Assembly: GCF_001028175.1 (NCBI RefSeq) | Contig: NZ_AEJF01000223.1 | Coordinates: forward strand, 1 to 34,255 | DNA: 34,255 nucleotides | Direction: 5' to 3' | DNA from: Caballeronia mineralivorans PML1(12) | GTDB taxonomy: Bacteria; Pseudomonadota; Gammaproteobacteria; Burkholderiales; Burkholderiaceae | Part shown: one piece after another, positions 17,624 to 26,657 of the stretch | Layout of the letters: each line of letters begins with the position of its first letter | Position numbering within the stretch: position 1 is the first letter of the stretch | Made by a program: the position numbers and the translations under genes | Notes under the pieces: generated by a model | Databases searched by the model: none | What the model was told of the DNA's origin: nothing | Seen by the model: the letters and a program-made list of their open reading frames with translations, nothing else

Positions 17624-18564
17624 TCAGCTAGGCGTCGTTGCGAGCAGTCGCCCCCACTCATGGTCGATCTTGTCCGGTCCGAACGGAAAGACGCCCGCGT
17701 CGGGCGTAATTGTTAGCTTGCCGAAATAGACCTCGTTGTCCGGTGCATATAGATCCACGCGAACGTAGTCGAAGTCTTCGGACAACACAGTCGCTGTCTC
17801 GAGGATCGATTCGAGATTAGCCGGCCGGGGCGCTGGCGCCGCGCTGCGGGCGCAGTAGCCGAGAGCAATGTCGAGATGACTCCAATGGACGTCGTACACA
17901 TCGCCATGCGTGTTGTTGCCGAAGCGGTCTGAGATCACGAGTATGTAAATGATCGGCCTACCGGGGTGGCCACCGAAACAATGCAGCTTATAGTCGGCCC
18001 GAATCTTGCCGCTCTGATCAAGAAGTAGTGTTTCGAAGAAAATACGCGGCTTGATTGCTCGATAGTGCCGCTCCCGCGCGATGCTGTGGACATCTAGCGA
18101 CAACCACTGTTGCGCAAGCTGCTGAAGTTTTTCAAACGATGTTTCAGCCTTGTTCCCAACCACCTCGACGAAGCTGCCGCCGTGGTTCGCTTTCATCATG
18201 AACGAGCAAGGCAGCGCGTCAAAGACCTCTCGCGTAAACGCGTCTGGCGCCGCGATCAACGGAATTAGATGGTGTTTTCCGATCTTGTCCTCGACATACT
18301 TGCGCACCGCGAGCTTGTCGGTCAGTTCCACAAAGCGGGGGCCGGTCTCATGCTGCGTTGCAGAATTTTTTCATTGAACGTTGTCGGCCGCAGCAGCTTC
18401 GGAAAACGTCCAATATATTCCCGATGCAAGAGGCTTAAGAAGACTGCGCCCGGCAGCAGTGACTTAGCGGAGGTTTTAATCCTTCTAGCTACCGAGGGGG
18501 ACGCAACGAAGCCGAGTCCCGGCGCTTCAGCGCGAAGAAGGGAGGCCTTCGCAGCATCGACCAT
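17624..18564 (-). pseudogene. TupA-like ATP-grasp protein, frameshifted
   Basis: Two minus-strand frames together make one ATP-grasp protein of the TupA-like (ATPgrasp_TupA) family, common in polysaccharide loci. The upstream frame ends with 'HREYIGRFPKLLRPTTFNEK' and then stops near 18322. The downstream frame carries 'GPRFVELTDKLAVRKYVEDK' followed by 'MMKANHGGSFVEVV', 'RADYKLHCFGG' and 'DFDYVRVDLYAPDNEVYFGK'. The shift lies between about 18320 and 18370, where runs of A and C occur. The N-terminus is unclear; ATG at 18564 is a guess. The downstream frame alone (17624-18331, from a GTG) keeps most of the ATP-grasp core but lacks the N-terminal lobe. In the family the protein modifies a sugar polymer, probably with an amino acid or similar group. 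It faces away from the main locus. Confidence 0.65.
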
Positions 18565-18709
18565 CAAAGCCGCTTGGCCCGAAATCTTGACTGCTTCTGG
18601 CAGGCCCGTCGGCACCTTCGGCGAGTTAGCGGCATCGTATAGGCAGTCGATCGGCTTTAACTTGGTACTAGGCACGTTTTCCATCCATCGTTGGCACGGT
18701 CCGAACCGG

Positions 18710-19738
18710 TCATTGCGATTGACCATCGGAGGTTCCTGTTGTCGACGTTTGTCGGATGTCGGCGAAAGGAGTGCCTGGGCTGCCCGTCGTAACCCGGTTC
18801 CGCACCCGAAAGATCATCGGCGATACTCCAAACCTTTTGCGAAAAAGTCGTCCCAGCCGATTGCCGTTGCCCATGCCGCAACGCCTCGCAATCTTGTCTA
18901 CGGGTAAATCGGTTTCCACTAGCAACCTGCAGATGATCTCGAAGCGGGTGCGAATCAAAAATTCAGAAGGTGTCACCCCGAGTTCGCTCTTAAAACGCCG
19001 AGGATAGTTGCGCGTGCTCATCGCAGCGGCCTCCGCCGCTTGAGCGACAGAAATGGGATTGCTGTAATTTTCCCTAATCCAGCGGGCCGACTCGTGAATT
19101 TTCTCGATGGTGCCCGCACTCAGATCCTCGAAATCGAACTTGGCCCCCGTGACGACGTGCGGCTGCAGTACGCGCGCGATTTTTTGCGCGATGTCTGCAT
19201 TGAGGTCGCGCTCAATCTGCGCCAGTGCCAGGTCCGCAGGGGGCGTACTGATCGACCATGCCGCAGTCGGTACATCCTTGAACCAGAATATCGGCACCGG
19301 CGGCGGTTCAATGCTTGACGGATTGTTGAGTAAGTTTTCCGCGTGTTGATGACGGACGTGCGCGTCACTGCCTGGCCCACACAGCCACGAGAGCAACTGA
19401 TCGTCAAGCGCGTCCGGAGCGCCGGCTTCATGACAGGCGACGAAAAACGCATGAAAATCGACCAGACTGTAGGTCTCGAGCTTCTGCGTCAAAATGGAGA
19501 TTGATGAGGAACTGGTAACAGAGCCGCCGTGACTCGACAACACAGAGAAGCGGTACGGAGCCGGCGCCCCCTCTGCCTGTTCAATTTCGTTGGCTATCCG
19601 GAACGCCTCGCCTATGACCCCTGCATTCGCTACGGAGCACTCGTCCGAGAGCAGAAGTCCAATGTGCTTCTTGGTATCGTCTGATCCAATCTTCTGTTGA
19701 ATACCATTGAGCGGGGAAAAATTGTTAATGATGTTCAC
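18710..19738 (-). CDS. AraC-type regulator with reduced GlxA-like N-terminal domain
   Basis: A 342-residue regulator. The C-terminal ~100 residues are an AraC double helix-turn-helix ('NPISVAQAAEAAAMSTRNYP', 'RRFKSELGVTPSEFL', 'LPVDKIARRCGMGNGNRLGR', 'LFRKRFGVSPMIFR'). The N-terminal part starts like a GlxA/DJ-1-type domain ('HIGLLLSDECSVANAG'), but the usual central segment with the nucleophile-elbow 'GAFVLAxAGLLdGrxATTHW' is absent, leaving a shortened domain. I chose GTG at 19738 because GGAG stands 9 bases upstream; a GTG at 19780 would add 14 residues. It is divergent from the Crp-like gene across a 1.07-kb region with palindromic repeats and is the probable regulator of the polysaccharide locus. 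It slightly overlaps the reading frame upstream of the ATP-grasp pseudogene. Confidence 0.8.
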   Translation of the reverse strand: MNIINNFSPLNGIQQKIGSDDTKKHIGLLLSDECSVANAGVIGEAFRIANEIEQAEGAPAPYRFSVLSSHGGSVTSSSSISILTQKLETYSLVDFHAFFVACHEAGAPDALDDQLLSWLCGPGSDAHVRHQHAENLLNNPSSIEPPPVPIFWFKDVPTAAWSISTPPADLALAQIERDLNADIAQKIARVLQPHVVTGAKFDFEDLSAGTIEKIHESARWIRENYSNPISVAQAAEAAAMSTRNYPRRFKSELGVTPSEFLIRTRFEIICRLLVETDLPVDKIARRCGMGNGNRLGRLFRKRFGVSPMIFRVRNRVTTGSPGTPFADIRQTSTTGTSDGQSQ

Positions 19739-20804
19739 AGTTTTAATCTCCAACGTAGAAGTCCATTTACAAAGCACCACAATTCAACGTGAGACAGCTG
19801 AACATTGGCTAATTAATGCGAGTGATCGGCGCATTTTGAAGATGCGCGATTTCCGTAAAACTTACTGGCGTGAGCGAGTACAAGTCCGAAAATAACTTGT
19901 CGCTGCAATCAATACCTATTTCGTCAGATTAATATAGACGTAGGTGACTAAATTCGCGCTGTCGTTCGAAAAAAACTCTGAGATGCCCGCCTGGTGGGCG
20001 TAGAGCCTAGTCTCGTTCATGTAGCGAAGTGATGTCAATGATCAGAAAAGTTCGATTCAGCATATATTATTTCCAGCTTTTTTCAGGAAAAGTCGATTTT
20101 GTTACAAAGAATTGCATGTCGCAACAACCCTTTCAAGCCGGCTTTTACGCTGTAATTAACTTAACACTATCGGCCAATACCTCTAGACTTTGGGCCACTT
20201 CTGGTCTCGACCGCTTTTGTGCGTCTATGCTCAACGCAACATCGGGAGTAACCCCAATATATCGGGAATAACCCCAATATATCGGGAGTAATCCCAATGT
20301 TCGCTTAATCGCTATGTCAATTGAACTATCGGCCCTTTGCATCGCGTCGCTCGTGAGCGTTCGAGTAGTCCGCTTTCCGAGGTCGTCTACTGACGCGATG
20401 TTTCGAGGCCAACCTCAGACTGCACTGGCGAAAGAGGTGATTAGAGGCGTGCGTCGCGGTGTAGTGCCAGAGCGCGGCCAAGCCCCACATTCGTTCTATC
20501 GCTTCATGGAGCGATGGCTTGTCGGACCCGCGTAGCGTCTTCAGCGTGCGGCTTCGGAACGAATTGGCCTTGGCGCCGTCTGCTAAGCGCCACGTATTGG
20601 CGAGTGGCTCGACTTAGGGACTACCGGACGTTATTGGGGTCAATCGCCGCCTGCTGGAGAACATGGCCTGTGCTTCGCCGGCACATACGCTGCCGGAGGG
20701 GATTGCACCCACCGGGAACTCGCTGCCGCTCATCCCGCAGGACGGCTCTCTTTGAGGGCGCGGGTAGCTGGATTCGGATCGCGCTGCATGACTTTGGGAG
20801 ATCA
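19739..20804. other. Long divergent control region
   Basis: 1.07 kb between two divergent regulatory genes with no convincing gene. The left part (19780-20180) is AT-richer than its surroundings and includes a small hairpin (GCGCAT/ATGCGC, 19829-19847). The middle holds the 20-bp repeat array at 20241-20300. The right part (20300-20800) has coding-like composition but no recognisable protein. Confidence 0.6.
20241..20300. repeat. Three tandem 20-bp palindromic repeats
   Basis: Three copies in exact 20-bp register: ATCGGGAGTAACCCCAATAT (20241-20260), ATCGGGAATAACCCCAATAT (20261-20280) and ATCGGGAGTAATCCCAATGT (20281-20300). Each unit is an imperfect dyad ATyGGGnnTAnnCCCrAT, 12 to 14 of 18 positions self-complementary. 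A 20-bp period is about two helical turns, so three dimers would bind on nearly one face. This is the form of a cooperative operator array, placed between two divergent regulator genes. Confidence 0.85.
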
Positions 20805-21542
20805 ATGAATACGTTAACTCTTGACCCGGAACACCAAGTCAATTACTTGCTCGATGCGCTTCCTTCACATGAATGGCAGGCATTGAAGTCTCATGTTGAA
20901 TTGGTGCGTCTTCGAGAGGAACAGATACTTTGCGATGCTGGCGAACACATCGAACACGCGTACTTCCCCCTTACGGGCGTCGTTTCGCTGCTATACAAAA
21001 TGAAGGGCGGCGCATCGGTCGAAGTCGCAGCCGTTGGGCCGGAAGGGATGATAGGCGTACCGATACTCACCGGCAGGGAGGCCATGTCGACATGCGTTCA
21101 AGTTCAGTGTCCTGGTATTGCCTACCGGATCACCGCAACCGCGTTGCGAAAGCATTTCGATCGCTGCGACTTTCTCCGCCGGCTGATGTTGCTTTACATG
21201 CAGGCTCTCCTTATGCAAGTCGCGCAGACGGCCATTTGCAACCGCGACCACTCTGTTTATGAACAGCTTTGCCGCTGGCTGCTCGTTGAAATGGATCGAA
21301 TGCCGACAAACGAAGTGCATGTCAGCCATCAATTAATTGCTGACATGCTTGGCGTGCGGCGCGAAGGCGTGACTGTGGCGATCGGCAGGCTGCAAGACGC
21401 AGGCCTCGTCGAGAATGGTCGACGTTCGATTAAGGTCAATGATCGCGCGGGACTCGAGGCACATGCCTGCGTGTGTTATGGACTGGTGAAGCGAGAGTTC
21501 GACCGGCTGTTGCCCGTTCACGCGAGGGAAGCGGTGGGCTGA
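20805..21542 (+). CDS. Crp/Fnr-family transcriptional regulator
   Basis: A 245-residue cytoplasmic regulator. Residues ~15-130 form a cyclic-nucleotide-binding-like barrel ('ILCDAGEHIEHAYFPLTGVV', 'VEVAAVGPEGMIGVPILTG'). A long dimerisation helix follows, then a winged helix in 'SHQLIADMLGVRREGVTVAI' and 'GRLQDAGLVENGRRSIKVND'. The cAMP-contact motif of Crp (GE-x-L...RSA) is not present, so cAMP is unlikely; members of this 'VGPEGMIG' group respond to other signals or none known. The ATG at 20805 follows GGGAG at 4 bases; the frame is open further upstream without a site. It leads into the polysaccharide genes and is a likely pathway regulator. Confidence 0.85.
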   Translation: MNTLTLDPEHQVNYLLDALPSHEWQALKSHVELVRLREEQILCDAGEHIEHAYFPLTGVVSLLYKMKGGASVEVAAVGPEGMIGVPILTGREAMSTCVQVQCPGIAYRITATALRKHFDRCDFLRRLMLLYMQALLMQVAQTAICNRDHSVYEQLCRWLLVEMDRMPTNEVHVSHQLIADMLGVRREGVTVAIGRLQDAGLVENGRRSIKVNDRAGLEAHACVCYGLVKREFDRLLPVHAREAVG

Positions 21543-21625
21543 CCACGGCGCGGTTTTTGCACTATATGAGCGCCCGTCAGCACAAAACAACCAAGCCAAT
21601 GTATCAGTATTTGGGAGTCCAAATT

Positions 21626-21826
21626 ATGAACGAATCTGTAACCGCACTCGAACATATTCGCCTGTCAATCACGAGGGCCGAAGCGCTCAGGATGAGGTCC
21701 TCCGCCGTCCTCGTAGCGGATCTCAAAATTTTGCTCAAGATTGCTGACAGCGCTGTGCAAGCGACACACACGGCGTTGCCAACAACTAAGCCACAAGCCA
21801 AAACCGAAGTTTCAGTCGGTGATTGA
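21626..21826 (+). CDS. Hypothetical protein, 66 residues
   Basis: An ATG at 21626, 8 bases after GGGAG, opens a 66-codon frame. The product is mostly one predicted amphipathic helix (HIRLSITRAEALRMRSSAVL, then VADLKILLKIADSAVQATHT) followed by a short polar tail. There is no signal peptide, transmembrane segment or motif that I know. It sits 83 bases after the Crp-like gene and 165 bases before the tyrosine kinase, in the same direction. An ATG at 21599 would add 9 residues but lacks a ribosome site. Real-gene status rests on the ribosome site and helix pattern only. Confidence 0.5.
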   Translation: MNESVTALEHIRLSITRAEALRMRSSAVLVADLKILLKIADSAVQATHTALPTTKPQAKTEVSVGD

Positions 21827-21991
21827 CGTGTAAGTGCCAGCGTCGGACGTCTGCTGGGGTAAGGAAAACGCCCCGGCGTTTCCGAAAGGCAGCGCCCATT
21901 AAACGATGGCGCAACGCTGTTCATCACGAACCGACACCTGTAGGTACTCCGCAGGGTCGTTACAAACATTGCACATTGAAGGACTACGCCG

Positions 21992-24322
21992 GTGGATTAT
22001 TTCCCTTCACATTCACTCTCGCCCCCCATCGCCAACGAACATGGTCAGCTGACGGGCAAAGAGATGCTCAACTTGATGCATGATCACCTATGGGAGATCC
22101 TGAACGTCATTGGTATCGTCGTGGCGCTTGCTGTGGTGTACCTACTCGTGGCGACGCCCATTTATTCCGCCGATGTGCTTGTGCGTGTTGATCCGCCTGA
22201 GCAAAACGCGCTCGGCATTGCGATCCAGAACCAGGAAACGCTGCCACCACCTGCGCCGGCGCCCAGCGCCGAGATGGCGGTGATGCGCAGCCGGTCCGTG
22301 CTGGAGCCGGTGATCGAGCGGTACCGGTTCGATGTCTCGGTGAAGCCCCGCACAATTCCGCTGCTTGGTGATCTCGCGGAAAAATTGGCCACTCCAGGAC
22401 AACCGGCGGCGCCATGGCTCGGTCTCAAATCGTTCGCATGGGGTGGGGAACGATTGCAGATCGCCAATCTGGACGTTCCCCAAGATCTTGAGGAAGAAAA
22501 GCTGAACATGGTCGTGCTCGATGGCGGCCAATACGAGCTCCGTGGACCATCGAATGAATTACTGCTGCGCGGCGCCGTGGGCAAGCCCGCCAACTCAAAT
22601 GGCGTTTCTATGCTCGTGGCTCAACTCGTTGCGCGGCCCGGAACCAGCTTTGAGGTAATTCGTTGGAATTCGCTCGACGCGGTCAAGCGTTTCGGTGACG
22701 TCATAAAGGTCACTGACAAGGTAAAGGACTCGGGTCTGATTGAGATGCAGTACTCGGACTCGAACCGTGCTAAGGCAGTCGAAGTCACGAATGCGCTTGC
22801 GCAGCAATATCTTGCGACCGCGGTGGCAAGCCGACAGTCCAACGATAGCCAAACCCTCGCTTTTATCAACGGCGAACTACCGCGTCTGCTTGCGGACCTC
22901 AGGCGAAAGGAAGAGGCGCTCAGGAACTTTAGGGCGTCGTCGAACTCGATGCAACCAACTTCTGAGGCACAGGCCTATCTGCAAGGCGGCATCGACTTTG
23001 ACCGGCAGATCGCTACTCTGCAACTGCAACGTACGCAAATGATGGAGAAATTTACGCCGGACAGCCGATGGGTGCAAAACATCGATATCCAACTAGCGCA
23101 GTTAAATAAAGCTAAGGCGGCGTTCGATGGGCGATTCAGCGCCATGCCATCCTCTGAGCGCAATAGCGTCGATCTCGCGCGCGATGCAAAGGTTGCCGAA
23201 ACGATTTACCTTGGCATGGTTCAAAAGGCGGAGCAGTTGTCGGTGCGGCGTGCCAGCACGACGGGTGGGGCGCACATCGTCGATGCTGCGATTAGGCCAT
23301 TGCACCCGACGAAACCAAGTCGCCCGATCGTTCTCGGGGGCGCTGTTGCGCTTGGCTTGATCTCTGGCATGTTTTTGGTATTTATGCGCCGCCATGTAAT
23401 GACAGGGGTGACCGATCCGCTTTTTGTTGAACGTCGGCTGAGCGTGCCAGTAATCGGAGAGATTTTATTTAGCCAGCAGCAGGTGCAGCTTGCCCGCGAC
23501 GCCGACGGAGCGGCTCGCAAAGCTTTGCCAGGCAACCGCTGGGCCACAAGCCCAGTTTGGCGGGATTCGCTTGAGGATCACCCGTTTGATAGCAATGCCG
23601 GGGCCACGGCGCTGGATGGCGTTGGCACCAAGGTGCTCGCGGCGCGCTTTCCGAATGATCCCTCGGTTGAAGCTCTTCGCGAGGTGCGTACCGCGCTCGC
23701 GCGCGACCTTGCGCACGCGCCAAACAACATTGTGATGTTCACTGGACCCACGCCGTCCGCGGGGAAGAGCTTTGTCGCGGCCAACTTGGCCGTGCTGCAT
23801 GCGGAGATCGGGTCCAAGGTACTCCTGATTGATGCGGATATGCGCCGCGGTCACCTCGCCTCCTACTTCGGCATGAGTAATCGGGGCGGCCTATCGGAGG
23901 TGCTCTCAGGCCGAATTCCCGTGCGCAACGCGCTGCGGCACGTCGGTGTTCACGGCATGTCGTTCTTAGCATGCGGTGAGCGCCCCAACAACCCTGCAGC
24001 ACTGCTGATGAAGCAAACCTTCCGGGATTTGTTGGATCGGCTCAGCAAGCAGTTCGACCTAGTCATCATCGACACCCCGCCGATTCTCGCCGTGACCGAC
24101 GCGTCGATCATTGCGAGCGAAGCTGGCGCCACGATGCTCGTCCTGCGTTCGGGCATGCAAAGCGAGGACGAAATCGCCGATACCGTCAAAAAGCTTGAAC
24201 GCACCGAGGGGCGCATTGCGGGTGCAGTTTTTAACGCTATACCACTGCGACGGAGTAATCGCAACTACGAATACACGACGAACTACGCGAGCGACACGGG
24301 ACATCTGGGTATGGCGAGCTGA
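21992..24322 (+). CDS. Polysaccharide co-polymerase / BY-kinase (Wzc/BceF-like)
   Basis: A 776-residue inner-membrane bacterial tyrosine autokinase that controls polymer length and export in Wzy-dependent systems. The N-terminal Wzz domain has a first membrane helix (about residues 36-56). Coiled-coil stretches in the periplasmic part lead to 'HIVDAAIRPLHPTKPSRP' and the second membrane helix (~445-465). The cytoplasmic kinase has Walker A G585PTPSAGKS593, Walker A' 'VLLIDAD' (610-616) and Walker B 'LVIIDTPP' (690-697). The tail bears a short tyrosine cluster, Tyr759, Tyr761 and Tyr765, the likely autophosphorylation sites. The start is GTG 21992, after AAGGA at 8 bases. No Wza or Wzb partner is in the window, which is unusual beside a full-length Wzc. 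Confidence 0.9.
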   Translation: MDYFPSHSLSPPIANEHGQLTGKEMLNLMHDHLWEILNVIGIVVALAVVYLLVATPIYSADVLVRVDPPEQNALGIAIQNQETLPPPAPAPSAEMAVMRSRSVLEPVIERYRFDVSVKPRTIPLLGDLAEKLATPGQPAAPWLGLKSFAWGGERLQIANLDVPQDLEEEKLNMVVLDGGQYELRGPSNELLLRGAVGKPANSNGVSMLVAQLVARPGTSFEVIRWNSLDAVKRFGDVIKVTDKVKDSGLIEMQYSDSNRAKAVEVTNALAQQYLATAVASRQSNDSQTLAFINGELPRLLADLRRKEEALRNFRASSNSMQPTSEAQAYLQGGIDFDRQIATLQLQRTQMMEKFTPDSRWVQNIDIQLAQLNKAKAAFDGRFSAMPSSERNSVDLARDAKVAETIYLGMVQKAEQLSVRRASTTGGAHIVDAAIRPLHPTKPSRPIVLGGAVALGLISGMFLVFMRRHVMTGVTDPLFVERRLSVPVIGEILFSQQQVQLARDADGAARKALPGNRWATSPVWRDSLEDHPFDSNAGATALDGVGTKVLAARFPNDPSVEALREVRTALARDLAHAPNNIVMFTGPTPSAGKSFVAANLAVLHAEIGSKVLLIDADMRRGHLASYFGMSNRGGLSEVLSGRIPVRNALRHVGVHGMSFLACGERPNNPAALLMKQTFRDLLDRLSKQFDLVIIDTPPILAVTDASIIASEAGATMLVLRSGMQSEDEIADTVKKLERTEGRIAGAVFNAIPLRRSNRNYEYTTNYASDTGHLGMAS

Positions 24323-24340
24323 ACCCGCCAAATCATCAGC

Positions 24341-24360
24341 GAGCTCCCGGCCGGTAGCTC
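24341..24360. other. Palindromic element after the kinase gene
   Basis: GAGCTCCCGGCCGGTAGCTC, with arms GAGCT/AGCTC around a CCGGCCGG core, lies 18 bases after the kinase stop and before the next ribosome site. A very similar element is at 29393-29413. It may be an mRNA hairpin separating expression of the two genes. Confidence 0.35.
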
Positions 24361-24386
24361 ACTACATCGTTCGAGGGAAAAATGTC

Positions 24387-25502
24387 ATGACTTTCGCAAT
24401 CAACGGGAAATTCACAGCGCAACAAATTACCGGCGTTCAGCGGGTCGCCTACGAATTGACAAGAGCAGTGCAGTTGCGCGGAGCACCAGGCGGCGAGCTT
24501 GAAGTTTTCATGCCGCAGGATGCGGTCGAACCAGGCACGCTGCTCAAACGGCAACGCCGCTTTCCATGGTTTCGCGGCAATCTCTGGGAGCAAATTACGC
24601 TACCGATTGCTGCACGAGGTACGACGCTTGTCAGTCTGTGCAATAGCAGCCCACTCTTTAAACGCAGTCAAGTTGTAATGGTTCATGACATGGCGGTCTT
24701 CGATGTGCCACATGCATTCTCGAAGAAGTTTTTGCTCTGGTATCGGTTCAGGTTTTCGATGCTGCCGAGAAACGCACCGATGATTTTGACGATTTCGGCA
24801 TTTTCGAAAGAGCGCATCTGTCATCACCTCAACATTGATGCATCGCGCGTTGCAGTCCTGCCTCCTGGCGCAGATCATCTCGACCGGGTCGTCAGCGATC
24901 AGGCAATCCTTCAGCGTCTGGACCTCGTAAAAGATTCGTATTGCGTGATCGTAGGCAGTCTCGATCCACGCAAAAACCTGCAACGCGTTCTGGATGCGGT
25001 CGATCGTCTCGGTCATCTCCAGGACGTCAAGTTCGTTATTGTTGGCGGCAGCAATGCCCGCGTCTTTAACGCGGGGCGCGTTGCGGAACAGGTCGTTTCG
25101 AAGCAGGTCATATGGGCGGGTTTCATTTCTGACGGTGAGCTGAAAGCGCTCTATGAGAGCGCTGCATGCCTAGTGTTTCCATCGCTGTACGAGGGTTTCG
25201 GTTTGCCGCCTCTCGAGGCGATGTATTGCGGCTGCCCGGTGATCGCGTCGAAACATGCGTCGATCCCAGAAGTTTGCGGGACGGCAGCAATGTATTGCGA
25301 TGCCACCTCTGTTGACGACATTGCCGAGAAGATTTCGCTGATGATGAGTGACCGGAAGGTGCGGCAAAGCTATAAAAGCCTGGGCCTGCGCCATGCGCAG
25401 AGGTACCGATGGGATCGGGCAGCGCGCGATTTGCTGGAGATCTTGTTCGGTGAGATAAATCACCGGACATTCAACCTCGCAGCCCACGCATCTACAGGCT
25501 AA
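24387..25502 (+). CDS. Glycosyltransferase, GT4 family
   Basis: A 371-residue GT-B glycosyltransferase. The N-terminus 'FAINGKFTAQQITGVQRVAY' is the typical acceptor-domain opening of this group. The donor domain begins around 'VIVGSLDPRKNLQRVLDA' and has the E-x7-E retaining motif, Glu269 and Glu277 (YEGFGLPPLE), then 'CGCPVIASKHASIPEVCG'. It would add one sugar of the repeat unit on the cytoplasmic face. The start ATG 24387 follows GAGGG at 9 bases; the frame is open upstream through the end of the kinase gene, which is not coding. The donor sugar cannot be read from sequence, although GT4 enzymes of this type are often mannosyl- or rhamnosyltransferases. Confidence 0.88.
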   Translation: MTFAINGKFTAQQITGVQRVAYELTRAVQLRGAPGGELEVFMPQDAVEPGTLLKRQRRFPWFRGNLWEQITLPIAARGTTLVSLCNSSPLFKRSQVVMVHDMAVFDVPHAFSKKFLLWYRFRFSMLPRNAPMILTISAFSKERICHHLNIDASRVAVLPPGADHLDRVVSDQAILQRLDLVKDSYCVIVGSLDPRKNLQRVLDAVDRLGHLQDVKFVIVGGSNARVFNAGRVAEQVVSKQVIWAGFISDGELKALYESAACLVFPSLYEGFGLPPLEAMYCGCPVIASKHASIPEVCGTAAMYCDATSVDDIAEKISLMMSDRKVRQSYKSLGLRHAQRYRWDRAARDLLEILFGEINHRTFNLAAHASTG

Positions 25503-25606
25503 TGGGCGCCGCCATCGGGTCAAGCCGGTGTAGCGTTTATAGATGCTAATTTATTAATAGTTAGGTTTAATTTAAACACAGACCGCTCCGCCTGCATCGA
25601 GGCCTT

Positions 25607-26617
25607 ATGAACGACGTGACTATCATTATTTGCAACTACAACTATGAGCGATTCCTCGCCGATGCAATTGATTCGGCACTCGCGCAGGACTACGCGGCGA
25701 CGCGCGTGGTCGTCATTGACGACGGTTCAACCGACGACTCGCGCGAAGTGATCGGACGTTTCGGTTCGCGCATTTCAGCTGTGTTCAAAGAGAATGGCGG
25801 TCAGGTCTCGGCGTACAACCGTGCGGTGGAACTTCTCGAAACTAAATATGCGATCCTGCTCGACTCCGACGACGTTCTCTACCCGAGCGCGGTATCAGAA
25901 GTGATGCGCGCCTTCGATGGCGGCGATTACGGAAAGGTTCAGTTCCGCTTGGATGTTCTCGGTTCTGCAGGTGAACTCACGGGCAGCCATGTGCCGCATT
26001 CAGACCCACCTTTGGATTGTGCCAATTTGCTTCACCGCGGCTGGCTTTATCCTTCGCCACCGGCATCGGGCAACGCGTATCGCGTGAGCGCGCTGCAGCG
26101 TATCTTCCCCGTACCAGAGACAGAGGAAAACCGCTACGGCGCGGACTTCTACGCGATCTACGGCGTTGCCTTGCTGGGAGCGGTAGCATCAATCCGGAAG
26201 TCGCTTGGCGGATATCGCGTGCATAACACGACTGAGCCAGGTGCCTCCTTCGCTAACTCCGAGGACCTTAGTAAGGCACCCAAGGCATTCGCCGCGCGAT
26301 GGACGATCCTTCGGAACATCGCGCGCTCGCGTCTTGGCGTTGAGTTGCCGCAAGAGTTTCACGACTTTGCCTATGAGAAGGCTCGTTTTAGCTCACGGGT
26401 TTATCAGGCGCCGCTCGCAACGCGCTGGCATTGGATGATGCGCGAGTCACGCAGCTATTTCCATTCCATTATTGCGAACCCATTTTGGAGCCTGAAGAAG
26501 AAACTTGGCACGGTCGTCTTTTCCGGCCTTTGCCTTCTGCCGTACCGGCCGCTTTCCGACTATGCGGTTCGCTATATCGCCAATCCACTTGCGCGCCATC
26601 GCGTAGCTGCACGCTGA
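25607..26617 (+). CDS. Glycosyltransferase, GT2 family
   Basis: A 336-residue GT-A inverting glycosyltransferase. Early motifs are 'VTIIICNYNYERFLADAIDS', the nucleotide-binding Asp38-Asp39-Gly-Ser (VIDDGSTDDS) and the metal-binding 'LLDSDD' (Asp86-Asp88-Asp89). The C-terminal 100 residues are basic and moderately hydrophobic, probably membrane-associating. Like the others it should act on the undecaprenyl-linked repeat unit in the cytoplasm. ATG 25607 follows GAGGCC. The 104 bases before it are AT-rich (TTTATTAATAGTTAGGTTTA), possibly an internal promoter. Confidence 0.88.
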   Translation: MNDVTIIICNYNYERFLADAIDSALAQDYAATRVVVIDDGSTDDSREVIGRFGSRISAVFKENGGQVSAYNRAVELLETKYAILLDSDDVLYPSAVSEVMRAFDGGDYGKVQFRLDVLGSAGELTGSHVPHSDPPLDCANLLHRGWLYPSPPASGNAYRVSALQRIFPVPETEENRYGADFYAIYGVALLGAVASIRKSLGGYRVHNTTEPGASFANSEDLSKAPKAFAARWTILRNIARSRLGVELPQEFHDFAYEKARFSSRVYQAPLATRWHWMMRESRSYFHSIIANPFWSLKKKLGTVVFSGLCLLPYRPLSDYAVRYIANPLARHRVAAR

Positions 26618-26657
26618 TGCGGGTTCTGTGCCGTAAAGCGGCTTGAGGGAGAGCGTT

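Noticed and set aside
20241..20300. CRISPR array
   Set aside because: Units are contiguous without spacers; it is a tandem palindromic repeat.
20514..20804. 97-residue upstream extension of the Crp-like regulator
   Set aside because: The Crp family starts at MNTLTL with GGGAG four bases before; the upstream part has no motif.
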